A DNA stretch of 64,000 nucleotides, taken from positions 310,001 to 374,000 of the forward strand of contig NZ_JAYMFF010000002.1 of assembly GCF_035989245.1 (NCBI RefSeq), in the 5' to 3' direction. The DNA is from Adlercreutzia wanghongyangiae. GTDB taxonomy: Bacteria; Actinomycetota; Coriobacteriia; Coriobacteriales; Eggerthellaceae. Positions 46,801 to 54,439 of this stretch are shown one piece after another (within the stretch, counting starts at the first letter, position 1; each line of letters opens with the position of its first letter). The notes beneath the pieces were generated by a model that was not told the origin of the DNA, ran no database searches, and was given only the letters and a program-made list of their open reading frames with translations. A program made the position numbers and the translations under genes.

Positions 46801-46987
46801 GATGACCTGGATGGATAGTTCGTCGGCCTATGCTCTGAAGCACGGTCAGCAGGCCTTGCACTTGGCGGGCATGGACGGCAAGAAGCCCGCGTTCTTCGCC
46901 CAAGCCGACGACGTGGTGGAGAACATCGATCAAGACCAGCTGTCGCTGAACGCCGATTTCGTCATGGAATTGCTGAAGCAAATCTAA
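43850..46987 (+). CDS. Degenerate M28-peptidase-like membrane protein with a very long Pro/Ala insert
   Basis: 1,045 residues. The N-terminal part (1-30) and the region about 125-250 follow the M28 aminopeptidase fold, interrupted by hydrophobic segments at about 60-95 and 158-212. The zinc-binding histidine of the usual H-x-D is Asn ('LVANYDSG'), and the Asp of the usual 'GANDNASGV' is Cys ('EGANCNASGV'), so catalysis looks lost. Residues about 275-850 are low complexity, Ala/Pro/Glu/Val-rich, with no recognised domain. The M28 C-terminal half resumes at about 900 ('VWFVALGSELAGNGGMKAF', 'IIDVQAMGAGELTL'). Followed by tRNA-Arg. Probably a membrane scaffold rather than an enzyme; this is inference. 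Confidence 0.7.
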   Translation: MADLNEHVAYLSQEIGPRPAGTEEEQRAALYISETLSSTTGLPTTMEDFQCNPDSSLPRALCSGVVVVATLIATIFSVVTIPAIIIALVCAALMAAEIVGKPVLSRFLNRGVSQNVVAQYVPLKSTTRASRRRKVILVANYDSGKVRRDLNNAVISLLPVLYWIEFGLLVLLPVLLLIRFIMAPQDGALIAFNVILGAGMIVAVLPVVSFIFERVAAYNEGANCNASGVALMMEVAARVAAARDLPDAEEGLIHGEEAARSAGLVPEGAELVYDASASGSLGASMESASQRLAAAKAAVAALSGQPAADNGDSPAEGSEGSASEESVAASSEAPDLAPAAVPVPVPAEPASVPTPEPPAPQEHSVPDWFKKGQQQAKKPTVEKPIQRSRYAAALATAEEEIAAREEAQKAAADELSERMRGMRASVQAASEAAGATPTGVIPDAAVQAASQSAALEPVARPTAEPVGAVPVDGDALVSVAAASAGEVPPVEESVTPVSPAAPVAPAVGNPAAAPVAPVAAPAPVPAVAAPAVVDDDPNISLREGQRPLTGTPAAALDGVPNPLDAAPAASGRRLVIPEVEAAAPQAAPASASPVASAQPKPRKRRAISLPNIGVSQELPRISMDDHLQAAPLSEERPAHDGRVRDLSAVVPSVAAAPAVPPAPSAESALRSALPSLGGTPPQTDPGLSGSISLAGSFSSMGATGAAAPIGDELLDAAAPDELYVEDVDDSAYVEQVTETGAIAGPGYVEMPKSRFGRIFGKLRHKGKEEEITPQQWLNVEDDFEAQEVGAARGSWESFREDDSYEAMGQTTAFTPDYFDEAFDDEAAGEASGRHRLGRPYEGGAFSRGGRHEDDELIEDEEFAEENRPRKRSAFADGLPADFVFDTDQATQHIEQFHSQRVDIEVWFVALGSELAGNGGMKAFMETHAAEMKGSIIIDVQAMGAGELTLIDKEGTYLSKKASSRMKRLVKKAGQAVGLSVPTGTMTWMDSSSAYALKHGQQALHLAGMDGKKPAFFAQADDVVENIDQDQLSLNADFVMELLKQI

Positions 46988-47049
46988 GGCATCTACCATG
47001 GTCGGGCGAGGTTCGCTTCGCCCCATGGTAGAATGGCAGCCGCTTGCAC

Positions 47050-47125
47050 GCCCCCGTAGCTCAGCGGATAGAGCGTCGGTTTCCTAAACCGTGCGTCGGA
47101 GGTTCGAGTCCTCTCGGGGGCGCCA
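47050..47125 (+). tRNA. tRNA-Arg (anticodon CCT)
   Basis: 76 nt with encoded CCA. Starts GCCCCCGTAGCTCAGCGGAT, anticodon loop TTCCTAA (CCT), T-arm GAGGTTCGAGTCCTC, acceptor CGGGGGC plus G discriminator. Reads the rare AGG codon. Confidence 0.93.
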
Positions 47126-47133
47126 GTATACCC

Positions 47134-47162
47134 AGCAGGCCCGGCAATATGCCGGGCCTGCT
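47134..47162 (+). terminator. Terminator after tRNA-Arg
   Basis: AGCAGGCCCGGC, 5-nt loop, GCCGGGCCTGCT followed by TTCTTGTT. Confidence 0.88.
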
Positions 47163-47462
47163 TTCTTGTTCAGGCGGCTTTTGGACGACAGTGTTGCGAT
47201 ACCACGGCGGCGCGCAGGCGCATCGCGGACGGTTCCTCGGCGATCTTTCTGCGAAAGGGGAGCGGTGTTTCAACGGCAGTTCCCGAGACGTCATGACGGT
47301 TTCTGCTTGCTAAGATGCAAACACGCGGCAATGTGTGGTTACCGTGAGGGAAAAAGCTCGCAGAACCTGGCAGGAAAGGCTTTGTTAGAATAGACAGGCT
47401 ATTCCTGCTCCGGTGTGTGCCTTCACCAGCCCGGAGCCGTAAAGTCCAAAGGAGGTGAGCTG
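47163..47462 (+). promoter_or_regulatory. Leader of the rpsF operon, possible S6:S18-type regulatory hairpin
   Basis: About 300 bp without a gene. A TAGAAT -10-like box lies at 47386-47391 with a weak -35. Just downstream, GCTCCGG (about 47406) pairs with CCGGAGC (about 47437), with a GGTG/CACC inner pairing. A structured rpsF leader that binds the S6:S18 complex is known in many bacteria; the location fits, but I could not confirm its bulged CCG. Confidence 0.4.
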
Positions 47463-47756
47463 ATGAAGGCTTATGAACTGCTGTTTATTGTTGCTCCCAC
47501 GATCGACGAGGAGACGCGCGCCGGTGTGCTGAAGCGCATCGAGACAACTCTCGCCGAGAGCAACGGCGTTGTGGACAACGTCGACAACTGGGGCAAGCGT
47601 AAACTCGCTTATGAGATCAAGGGTCTGTCCGACGGCGACTACACTCTCATCGATTTCCACGCTGATCCGCAGAGCATTGCCGAGCTCGATCGTGTGCTGC
47701 GCATTAACGATGCCGTGATGCGTCATATGATCGTGGCCCGCACTGATCGCGACTAG
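47463..47756 (+). CDS. rpsF: 30S ribosomal protein S6
   Basis: 97 residues, normal length. 'MKAYELLFIVAPTIDEETRA' and 'GKRKLAYEIKG' match S6. AAAGGAGGTGA lies a few bases before the ATG, a near-perfect Shine-Dalgarno. S6 pairs with S18 on the platform of the small subunit. First gene of rpsF-ssb-rpsR-rplI. Confidence 0.96.
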   Translation: MKAYELLFIVAPTIDEETRAGVLKRIETTLAESNGVVDNVDNWGKRKLAYEIKGLSDGDYTLIDFHADPQSIAELDRVLRINDAVMRHMIVARTDRD

Positions 47757-47807
47757 TAGGAAATCAGGGCGGCTCATCTGGCCGCTCGAAGATGAGAAGA
47801 GGTAGAC

Positions 47808-48308
47808 ATGAGCATCAACCGTGTGATCATCAGCGGCAATCTGACCCGCGACCCTGAACTGCGCCAGACCCAGTCGGGTATGGCGGTGCTGAGCTTCGGC
47901 GTGGCGGTGAACGACCGCCGCAAGAATCCGACCACCGGCGAGTGGGAGGACTACCCGAACTTCGTGGACTGCACGATGTTCGGCGCCCGAGCCAACAGCC
48001 TGGCCAACTACCTGTCGAAGGGCACCAAGGTGTCCATCGAGGGCAAGCTGCGCTGGAGCCAGTGGGAGCGCGACGGTCAGAAGCGCAGTAAGCTGGAGGT
48101 CATCGTCGACGAGCTCGAATTCATGTCGAGCCGAAACAGCAACGGTGGTGCCCCGTCCTATGGCGGCGATCCGTACGGCGGTCAAGGCTATGCGGCGCCC
48201 GCGCCTGCTTACAGCGCGCCGGCCCCTGCGCCGGCCCCTGCCCCTGCCCCTGCGGCGCCTGTCATCGACGCTTCCTCTTCCGTGTACGATGACGACATCC
48301 CGTTCTAA
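47808..48308 (+). CDS. ssb: Single-stranded DNA-binding protein
   Basis: 166 residues. OB fold at 1-110: 'MSINRVIISGNLTRDPELRQ', 'FVDCTMFGARANSLANYLSKG'. A Pro/Ala/Gly-rich linker (about 112-155) leads to the acidic tip 'DDDIPF', which binds replication and repair partners. Sandwiched between rpsF and rpsR as in most Gram-positives. Confidence 0.96.
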   Translation: MSINRVIISGNLTRDPELRQTQSGMAVLSFGVAVNDRRKNPTTGEWEDYPNFVDCTMFGARANSLANYLSKGTKVSIEGKLRWSQWERDGQKRSKLEVIVDELEFMSSRNSNGGAPSYGGDPYGGQGYAAPAPAYSAPAPAPAPAPAPAAPVIDASSSVYDDDIPF

Positions 48309-48328
48309 GCGAAACGAAAGAGGTTAAA

Positions 48329-48589
48329 ATGGCCGATTACGCTAAGCAGCCTCGTCGTAAGTATTGCCAGTTCTGCAAAGACGACGTGGAGTATATCGAT
48401 TACAAAGATACTCAAATGCTGCGCAAGTATGTTACCGATCGTGGCAAGATTAAGCCCCGTCGCGTGACCGGTGCCTGCACTCAGCACCAGCGCGACATCG
48501 CGGAAGCCGTGAAGCGCGCCCGCGTGATGGCTCTCATGCCGTATGCTGTTCCTGCCGTGAGCGGCCGTGGCGATCGCCGCAACCGCTAG
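48329..48589 (+). CDS. rpsR: 30S ribosomal protein S18
   Basis: 86 residues. 'RKYCQFCKDDVEYIDYKDTQ' and 'GKIKPRRVTGACTQHQRDIAEAVKRAR' are S18 signatures. Three cysteines (in 'CQFC' and 'GACTQ') keep the zinc-binding (C+) layout. AAGAGG before the ATG at 48329. Confidence 0.96.
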   Translation: MADYAKQPRRKYCQFCKDDVEYIDYKDTQMLRKYVTDRGKIKPRRVTGACTQHQRDIAEAVKRARVMALMPYAVPAVSGRGDRRNR

Positions 48590-48603
48590 GCGAAGGAGGA
48601 ACC

Positions 48604-49200
48604 ATGAAAGTTATTCTTCTGAAGGAACTTCAGGGCAAAGGCGGCGAGGGCGACGTCATCGACGTGAACCGCGGCTTTGCCAACAACTTCCTGCTCACCC
48701 AGGGTTACGCCGTGAAGGCGACCAAGGGTAATCTGAAGCAGCTGGAAGAGCGCAAGAAGAACATCGCCAAGCGCGAGGAAGTGCGCATCGCCGATGCGAA
48801 CGCCCTGGCTGCTAAGCTGAACGATGCCACGGTGACCGTGGACGCTCAGGTGGGCGAGGAAGGCGTGCTCTTCGGTTCGGTGACTGCTCCCATGGTGGCC
48901 GAAGCCATCGAGCAGCAGCTGGACATCCAGATCGACCGTCGTCGCGTCGAGCTGGGCAAGCCCATCAAGATGGTGGGCACCTACGAGGTGCCGGTTTCCC
49001 TGTACCGCGACATCAAGGGTACCGTGACCGTGGTCGTGGGCGGCGGCGCTGTGGTGGACGAGGAATCTGCCGAAACGGTGGATGCCTTCGACGAGGCGCT
49101 GGAGATTGCCGAGTCCCCCGCGGACGAGACCGTTGAGATCGACGGCGAGGTTTCCGAGGACGGCACCGTCGAGGTCGAGGTGACCGAGACCGAGGAGTAG
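48604..49200 (+). CDS. rplI: 50S ribosomal protein L9 with acidic C-terminal extension
   Basis: 198 residues against about 150 in most bacteria. Residues 1-149 are canonical: 'MKVILLKELQGKGGEGDVI', 'DVNRGFANNFLLTQGYAVKA', the connecting helix and the C-terminal RNA-binding domain. The last about 50 residues are almost entirely acidic plus Ser/Thr/Val and match nothing. Related actinobacterial proteins (here also GyrA) carry similar tails, so it may be a lineage habit. GGAGGAACC before the ATG. Confidence 0.94.
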   Translation: MKVILLKELQGKGGEGDVIDVNRGFANNFLLTQGYAVKATKGNLKQLEERKKNIAKREEVRIADANALAAKLNDATVTVDAQVGEEGVLFGSVTAPMVAEAIEQQLDIQIDRRRVELGKPIKMVGTYEVPVSLYRDIKGTVTVVVGGGAVVDEESAETVDAFDEALEIAESPADETVEIDGEVSEDGTVEVEVTETEE

Positions 49201-49223
49201 TTCTCGTTTCCGAGGCTTTCTTC

Positions 49224-49247
49224 AAGGCCCCTCTTCGGAGGGGCCTT
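49224..49247 (+). terminator. Terminator after rplI
   Basis: AAGGCCCCTC, TTCG tetraloop, GAGGGGCCTT then TATTTGTTT. Confidence 0.92.
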
Positions 49248-49250
49248 ATT

Positions 49251-49266
49251 TGTTTCCCGTGAAACA
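49251..49266. other. parS: Degenerate parS site after rplI
   Basis: TGTTTCCCGTGAAACA differs from consensus at one base. It overlaps the U-rich end of the rplI terminator, about 12.6 kb from the parAB cluster. Confidence 0.75.
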
Positions 49267-49334
49267 AGGGTGGACGCGCTACAATGGCAGGGTATCTCAT
49301 TGCCGCACCACCCGCTCGAGCAAAGGACGTCTTC

Positions 49335-50747
49335 ATGCCCGCGCAAGCATATTCCGCTTCCGATACCAACACTTCCGCTGGCCTGGCGCCGCGCGCCCAG
49401 CTGCCCCAGGATATCGAGGCCGAGCAGTCGGTGCTGGCAGCATGTATCCTGAGCAGCGAAATTGCCGAGGAAATGGTAATGAAGCTGACGCCCGAGAATT
49501 TCTTCCGTCCCGCTCACAAGATCATTTTCGGGGTTATTCACAACCTGGTGGAGCGGCGCATTCCCGTCGACCCCATCTCTCTTGCCGACACCCTGAAGGC
49601 GCAGGGCCAGTTGGATTCGGTGGGCGGCCATGCCTATCTGGTTGAACTGGCCGATAACTCGTTCTCGCTTACCAGTTGGGAAAGGCACAGCGACATCGTG
49701 AAGCGGCAGGCTATCCTGCGTGATCTGGTGTATGCCGCCACGCAGATCAACGCCCTGGCCTACGATGCGCCCGATGATGTGAACGAAGTGGTGGAACAAG
49801 CGGAAAAGGCGCTGTTCGGCGTGACGGAGAAGCGTATCAGCACGGAATTCCGCCCGATGAACGAGCTGGTCACCGAGGCCTATGAGCAGATTTCGAAACT
49901 GGCTACCCAGAAGGATCACATGGCTGGCGTTCCCACCGGCTTCAAAGACGCCGACAATCTGTTCCATGGCCTGCGCGGCGGCGACTTAGTCATTTTGGCT
50001 GCCCGTCCCGGCGTGGGTAAGACCTCGTTCGCCTTGAATTTGGCCACGAACGCCGCGAAGACAGGCGTGTCGGTGGCCTTCTTCTCGATGGAGATGCCCG
50101 CCGAGCAGCTGGTGCAGCGTATTTTGTGCTCGGAGGCCCGGGTTTCCCTGTCGAAGCTGCGCAGCGGTATGATCGCCGAGGGAGATTGGGGCGCGCTGGC
50201 GGAAACCTCGGGACAGCTTTCCCAGATGAAGATATACATCGACGACTCGCCCGCCCTTACCGTACTTGAGGCGCGCGCGAAAGCCCGTCGGCAGCTGCGC
50301 CATGTGACTGGCGACGAGCAGGGGCTTATCATCGTGGACTATCTGCAGCTGATGTCGTCGCCCTCCTCGCGCCGTAGCGACAGTCGCCAAGTTGAGGTTG
50401 CGGAAATCTCCCGCGGCCTGAAGGTGCTGGCCAAAGAGATGAACATGCCCGTAATTGCCCTGTCCCAGCTGTCTCGCAGCGTAGAGCAACGCGGCGACAA
50501 ACGCCCTATGCTGTCCGATCTGCGCGAATCGGGGTCTATCGAGCAGGATGCCGACATCGTGATGTTCATCGACCGATCAACCAGCGAAGTGGAGGCCGAA
50601 AGCGAGAACCGTCCCGACATGAACATGGCCCAGTTGATTGTGGCGAAGCACCGCAACGGTTCGCTGGCTGATATCGATCTGGTGTTCAACCCCGAGTTCA
50701 CCAAGTTCTCCGATTACTTTGACGATTCGCGCATGGGAGGCTTCTAG
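49335..50747 (+). CDS. dnaB: Replicative DNA helicase DnaB
   Basis: 470 residues from the ATG at 49335 (AAGGAC seven bases upstream); the frame is open for 17 more codons. N-terminal collar domain 'PQDIEAEQSVLAACILSSE'; linker; RecA-like domain with Walker A 'ARPGVGKTSFALN', 'LIIVDYLQLMSS' and 'SQLSRSVEQRGDKRPMLSDL'. No intein. Unwinds DNA 5'-3' ahead of the fork. Separate cistron after the rplI terminator, and 6 bp before the nuclease pair. Confidence 0.96.
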   Translation: MPAQAYSASDTNTSAGLAPRAQLPQDIEAEQSVLAACILSSEIAEEMVMKLTPENFFRPAHKIIFGVIHNLVERRIPVDPISLADTLKAQGQLDSVGGHAYLVELADNSFSLTSWERHSDIVKRQAILRDLVYAATQINALAYDAPDDVNEVVEQAEKALFGVTEKRISTEFRPMNELVTEAYEQISKLATQKDHMAGVPTGFKDADNLFHGLRGGDLVILAARPGVGKTSFALNLATNAAKTGVSVAFFSMEMPAEQLVQRILCSEARVSLSKLRSGMIAEGDWGALAETSGQLSQMKIYIDDSPALTVLEARAKARRQLRHVTGDEQGLIIVDYLQLMSSPSSRRSDSRQVEVAEISRGLKVLAKEMNMPVIALSQLSRSVEQRGDKRPMLSDLRESGSIEQDADIVMFIDRSTSEVEAESENRPDMNMAQLIVAKHRNGSLADIDLVFNPEFTKFSDYFDDSRMGGF

Positions 50748-50753
50748 CAGCTG

Positions 50754-52034
50754 GTGGCCGAGACGCTAACATTCATCCACGCCTCCGACATTCATATCGG
50801 TGCGCCCTTTCGCGGCCTGAGGGCTTTGTCGGATGATTGGGGAAGCCGCCTGTATGACGCGATTCCCCAGGCCTGGGATCGCGTGGTGGATGCGGCTGTC
50901 GATCGGCGGGTCGATTTCGTAGTGGTGGCTGGCGACATTTTCGATAGTGTGCGCGCTTCCTATCGAGATTATCGTCGGTTTTTCCAAGGTTTGTGGCGTC
51001 TCGACGAGCAGGGTATCCCCACTTATCTGTGCACTGGCAACCACGATCCGCTCAGTTCGTGGCAGCAGGATTTCTTCGCCCTGCCGCCCAGCGCCACTAT
51101 GTTGGCGGCCGATCGACCCGATTTTGCCCTGTACGAGCGCAGCGGGCGCCCTTTGGCCATTATTGCGGGGCGGGGTTATCCCAACAAGGTGTGGTCGTCG
51201 AACGAGGATATCGCAGCGGGCATCACGCGAGATGCCGCCTTAGCGTTTCTCGGCCCGCGAGCCGCGGAAGCGCCCTTTGCCGTGGGCGTGCTGCACACGG
51301 GGTTGAACCTGGACCCGGTAAAGGCGCCCACCGATCCGCGGGCGCTGTTGCGTGCCGGGCTGGATTACTGGGCGCTGGGACATATCCACCGCCGCACTGT
51401 GAACGACCCCCTCGACCCACGGGTGGTGTTCTCCGGCTGCATTCAGGGGCGCGATGTGCGCGAAACGGGCCCGCGCGGCGTGTATGAGGTGCGTTTGACC
51501 GAGGGCGCGCCCGTGCAGCTGACCTTCATTCCCACCGCCTCGGTGGTATGGGAGCAGTTGGAGGTTGACGTGAGCGGCTGCTCGAATATTCCCGAATTGG
51601 TATCCCAGGTGATGCGCGAGCAGTTCGCCGTGAACGGTGACGACGCTTGCGAGATGATGGTCACGCGCATCACCCTAGTCGGGGCTACCCCGCTGCACGA
51701 GGTGCTGAACCGGCCGGGAGTTTTGGAAGAAGTGCGCGGCACGTTGAACGAGGCTTACTCGGAATTCTACTGCGACGCCCTGATCGACCGCACCCGCCGA
51801 CCGCTGGATGAGGAGGCTCTGCGGGCTGAGGGGCTGTTCCCTGCGGTGTTCCTGCGGTCTGTCGATGTGGCGCGATCGGATCCAGCGCGGCAGATCGACT
51901 ACGTTCAAGAGGAGTTTTTAGCACGCAATCTGCCCATGCTCTCGTCGCTTTCCGAGAAGCGCGTGGCACGGCTGACCGACGAGGCGGCCTCGCTGGTGCT
52001 CGATTTACTGGTGCAGGGGGATGATGCCCGATGA
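50754..52034 (+). CDS. YhaO/SbcD-like metallophosphoesterase exonuclease
   Basis: 426 residues from a GTG at 50754, 6 bp after dnaB (GGAGG is inside the dnaB end, 13 bp upstream, a loose fit). Calcineurin-like phosphoesterase motifs: 'FIHASDIHIGAPFRG', 'VVVAGDIFDS', 'YLCTGNHDPLS', 'ALGHIH'. The last part (about 300-426) follows the YhaO pattern. It overlaps the next gene by ATGA, so the two proteins probably act as a complex like SbcCD/Mre11-Rad50. Involvement in DNA end processing is family inference. Confidence 0.85.
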   Translation: MAETLTFIHASDIHIGAPFRGLRALSDDWGSRLYDAIPQAWDRVVDAAVDRRVDFVVVAGDIFDSVRASYRDYRRFFQGLWRLDEQGIPTYLCTGNHDPLSSWQQDFFALPPSATMLAADRPDFALYERSGRPLAIIAGRGYPNKVWSSNEDIAAGITRDAALAFLGPRAAEAPFAVGVLHTGLNLDPVKAPTDPRALLRAGLDYWALGHIHRRTVNDPLDPRVVFSGCIQGRDVRETGPRGVYEVRLTEGAPVQLTFIPTASVVWEQLEVDVSGCSNIPELVSQVMREQFAVNGDDACEMMVTRITLVGATPLHEVLNRPGVLEEVRGTLNEAYSEFYCDALIDRTRRPLDEEALRAEGLFPAVFLRSVDVARSDPARQIDYVQEEFLARNLPMLSSLSEKRVARLTDEAASLVLDLLVQGDDAR

Positions 52035-54283
52035 CGTCGGCGCCGCGCTCCCCGTTTCTGCAATATCTGCGCATCGATCGTTTCGGGCGGTTTACCGATT
52101 ACACCGTGGGGCCGTTTGGCCCCCACCTGAACATCGTGTTCGGCGCGAATGAGGCGGGCAAGACCACCCTCGCCTCGTTTGTGGGCGGCGTGCTGTTCGG
52201 CTGGGAAGAGGCCCGGGGCAATCGCAACACCTACAAGCCCGTGGGTGCCGAGCGCGCGGGCAGCCTGTTCTTCGCCCCGTTCGGCGACGGGGAGGCAGCG
52301 GAGCCTGCGTCGGCGACCGAACGCCTTTCTACCGGCTCTTCGGAAACGTTGATGCTGTTTCGCGGGCGCAACGCAGATGGTTTGCAGGGCGACGTCGATC
52401 TGGCGGCCGACATCGACAAGGACACGTTCCGCACGATGTTCTCGCTGAACAGCGACGAGCTGCGCAGTTTGCGCAACACCACCGATACCACGGCCAAGCT
52501 GCTGACGGCCGGCTCGGGCGCGGGTTCTTCGCCGGCTCACGCGCTGGCCCACGTGAACGAGCGCCTGGCTGCGTTCACTTCGCGCGCTGCGGCGGTCGAG
52601 CAGTCGATTCCCCAGCTGGCGGCCCAGCGCAATGAGGCCCGTGCCGCCGAACGCGCCGCAGCCGAGCAGGCCGACCAATGGCGCGCCCAAGATCGTGAAC
52701 TGCACGAGCTGGAGCCCGAGCGCGCGGCTATGGCCGATCGTGTGGACGAGAGCAACCGACTGATCGAGGATCTGACGGCGGCGAAGAGCTCGCTGGCTGC
52801 CTTGGCCGATGAACAGGCGTCGCTGCAGGCCGAGTACGACCGCGCCCGCGCCGCCGAGGAGGAGGCCCGCCAAGACGCTCGGGTCGGCGAAGCGGCCATC
52901 GAGCCGGCGCTCACGGCCCTGACGGCCTCGGAGGATCGTTCCTTGCGCGACCGCTTGGACTCGCTGGCGGCCCGCGAGGCGCGTCAGGCCCATAGTGTGG
53001 AAGTGGCTCAGGCCAATTACAACTCGTCGCGCGCTGTGTACGAGGCGCTGCTGGAAACTGAGGACGACGAGGCCGATCGCCGCCATGCACGGTGGAAGCG
53101 CTCGATGCAGATGGCGTTCTTAGTGGTGGTGCCCGCGGTTCTTCTGCTATTGGGTGTGCCGCTGTTCATCATGGGGCGCGACCGCGCCTCGCTCACCTAT
53201 ATGGCCTTGGGCGCGGCTCTGTCGGCCTTCGCCGCCCTGATGGTGGTGGGCGGTTTTCTGATGCTGTTCCGCCCGGATAAAGAGGGCAATGTGCGCAAGG
53301 AGCGCTTCAACGACGCCCACTGGGTGATGGTGCAAGATGAGAAGAAGCTGGAGGCGTGCCGCGCCGCCGAGGCCGCTGCGGCCCGTCAGACCTCCGAAGA
53401 GTTGGCAGGCTACGGGCTTGCGAGCGCTCATGGATCGCTGCGCCAGGCTCGCGTGCTGCTCGACGAGGCCCGCGAGGGCCGGGCGGCGGTGGCATTGTGC
53501 CGCCAGCGTCAGCAAGCGTCTGCCGCCCGTGCTGCGGCGGCCGGGCGGCGGCTGCAGGAGATTGCCGCCGAGCGCGCCGCGCTGCTCGGCCGCGTCGGCT
53601 TGGACGCCGATGCCACGGCCGACGAGGTTGAAGGCGAGCTCGAGCACCGCATTCGCCAGCGCGCGGGCCTGCTGGATGCCTTCGAATCGATGAACCGCCG
53701 TTCGGGCGAGCTGGCCAGCATCCTGGGCCAGGCCCGTCACGAGCTGACCTTCGACCAGTGCAAGCTGGAAACCGAGCAGATTTCCACGCGCCTGGAGGAG
53801 GCCAAGACCGATTTCGTGCGCCTGCTTCTGGCGAAGCACATGTTGGAGGCCGCCATCGCCACGTGGGAATCGAAACGCCAGCCCGAAGTGTACGCTAAGG
53901 CCAGTCGCCTTCTGTCGATGATGACCGAGGGGCGCTGGGTGGAAGTGGTGCTGACCGGCGAGGGAACGCTGGAGGTGGTGGATGCCGTGAAAACTCGGCG
54001 CGCTCCCGTGCACCTATCGCTCGGCACGTGCCAGCAGCTGTATCTGGCTCTGCGCATCGCATTGCTGACTACCGCCGAGAACGTCGGGCGCGCCATTCCC
54101 ATTCTGGCGGATGACATCCTGGTGAACTTCGACGAGCGCCGCCGCGCCGGCGCCGCCCGAGCACTGGTAGAGCTGGCCGAGGCGCGCCAGGTTATCCTGT
54201 TCACGTGTCACGAAGACGCCGTGCGCGCCCTGAAGAAAGCCGCCAAGCAGGCCGGCCGCCCCGCCACCGTCGTGAACCTGTAG
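52031..54283 (+). CDS. YhaN/SbcC-like ATPase with a mid-protein membrane segment
   Basis: 750 residues. Walker A 'GANEAGKTTLASFVGG' follows 'LRIDRFGRFTDYT'. Then long Ala/Glu/Arg-rich coiled coils (about 160-345 and 415-585) and, between them, two hydrophobic segments (about 362-382 and 388-412) that look like a membrane hairpin. The ABC signature 'LSLGTCQQLYLALR' and Walker B 'ILADDILVNFDE' follow near the C-terminus. This is the YhaN architecture: an SMC-like ATPase tethered to the membrane in its coiled-coil apex. Partner of the preceding nuclease. Confidence 0.85.
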   Translation: MTSAPRSPFLQYLRIDRFGRFTDYTVGPFGPHLNIVFGANEAGKTTLASFVGGVLFGWEEARGNRNTYKPVGAERAGSLFFAPFGDGEAAEPASATERLSTGSSETLMLFRGRNADGLQGDVDLAADIDKDTFRTMFSLNSDELRSLRNTTDTTAKLLTAGSGAGSSPAHALAHVNERLAAFTSRAAAVEQSIPQLAAQRNEARAAERAAAEQADQWRAQDRELHELEPERAAMADRVDESNRLIEDLTAAKSSLAALADEQASLQAEYDRARAAEEEARQDARVGEAAIEPALTALTASEDRSLRDRLDSLAAREARQAHSVEVAQANYNSSRAVYEALLETEDDEADRRHARWKRSMQMAFLVVVPAVLLLLGVPLFIMGRDRASLTYMALGAALSAFAALMVVGGFLMLFRPDKEGNVRKERFNDAHWVMVQDEKKLEACRAAEAAAARQTSEELAGYGLASAHGSLRQARVLLDEAREGRAAVALCRQRQQASAARAAAAGRRLQEIAAERAALLGRVGLDADATADEVEGELEHRIRQRAGLLDAFESMNRRSGELASILGQARHELTFDQCKLETEQISTRLEEAKTDFVRLLLAKHMLEAAIATWESKRQPEVYAKASRLLSMMTEGRWVEVVLTGEGTLEVVDAVKTRRAPVHLSLGTCQQLYLALRIALLTTAENVGRAIPILADDILVNFDERRRAGAARALVELAEARQVILFTCHEDAVRALKKAAKQAGRPATVVNL

Positions 54284-54439
54284 TTGCATATCACCGCACC
54301 AGATCGATGGAAATCATCGATTTTCATATTGGAGACCCGAGATAGCACGCCTTCACAATATTTTTTGCTGAATGGCTGGTAGCCTAGGGGCAATACAATT
54401 CGATGCAAATATGAAAAATGTCGTGGCGGGTGATGGTGT

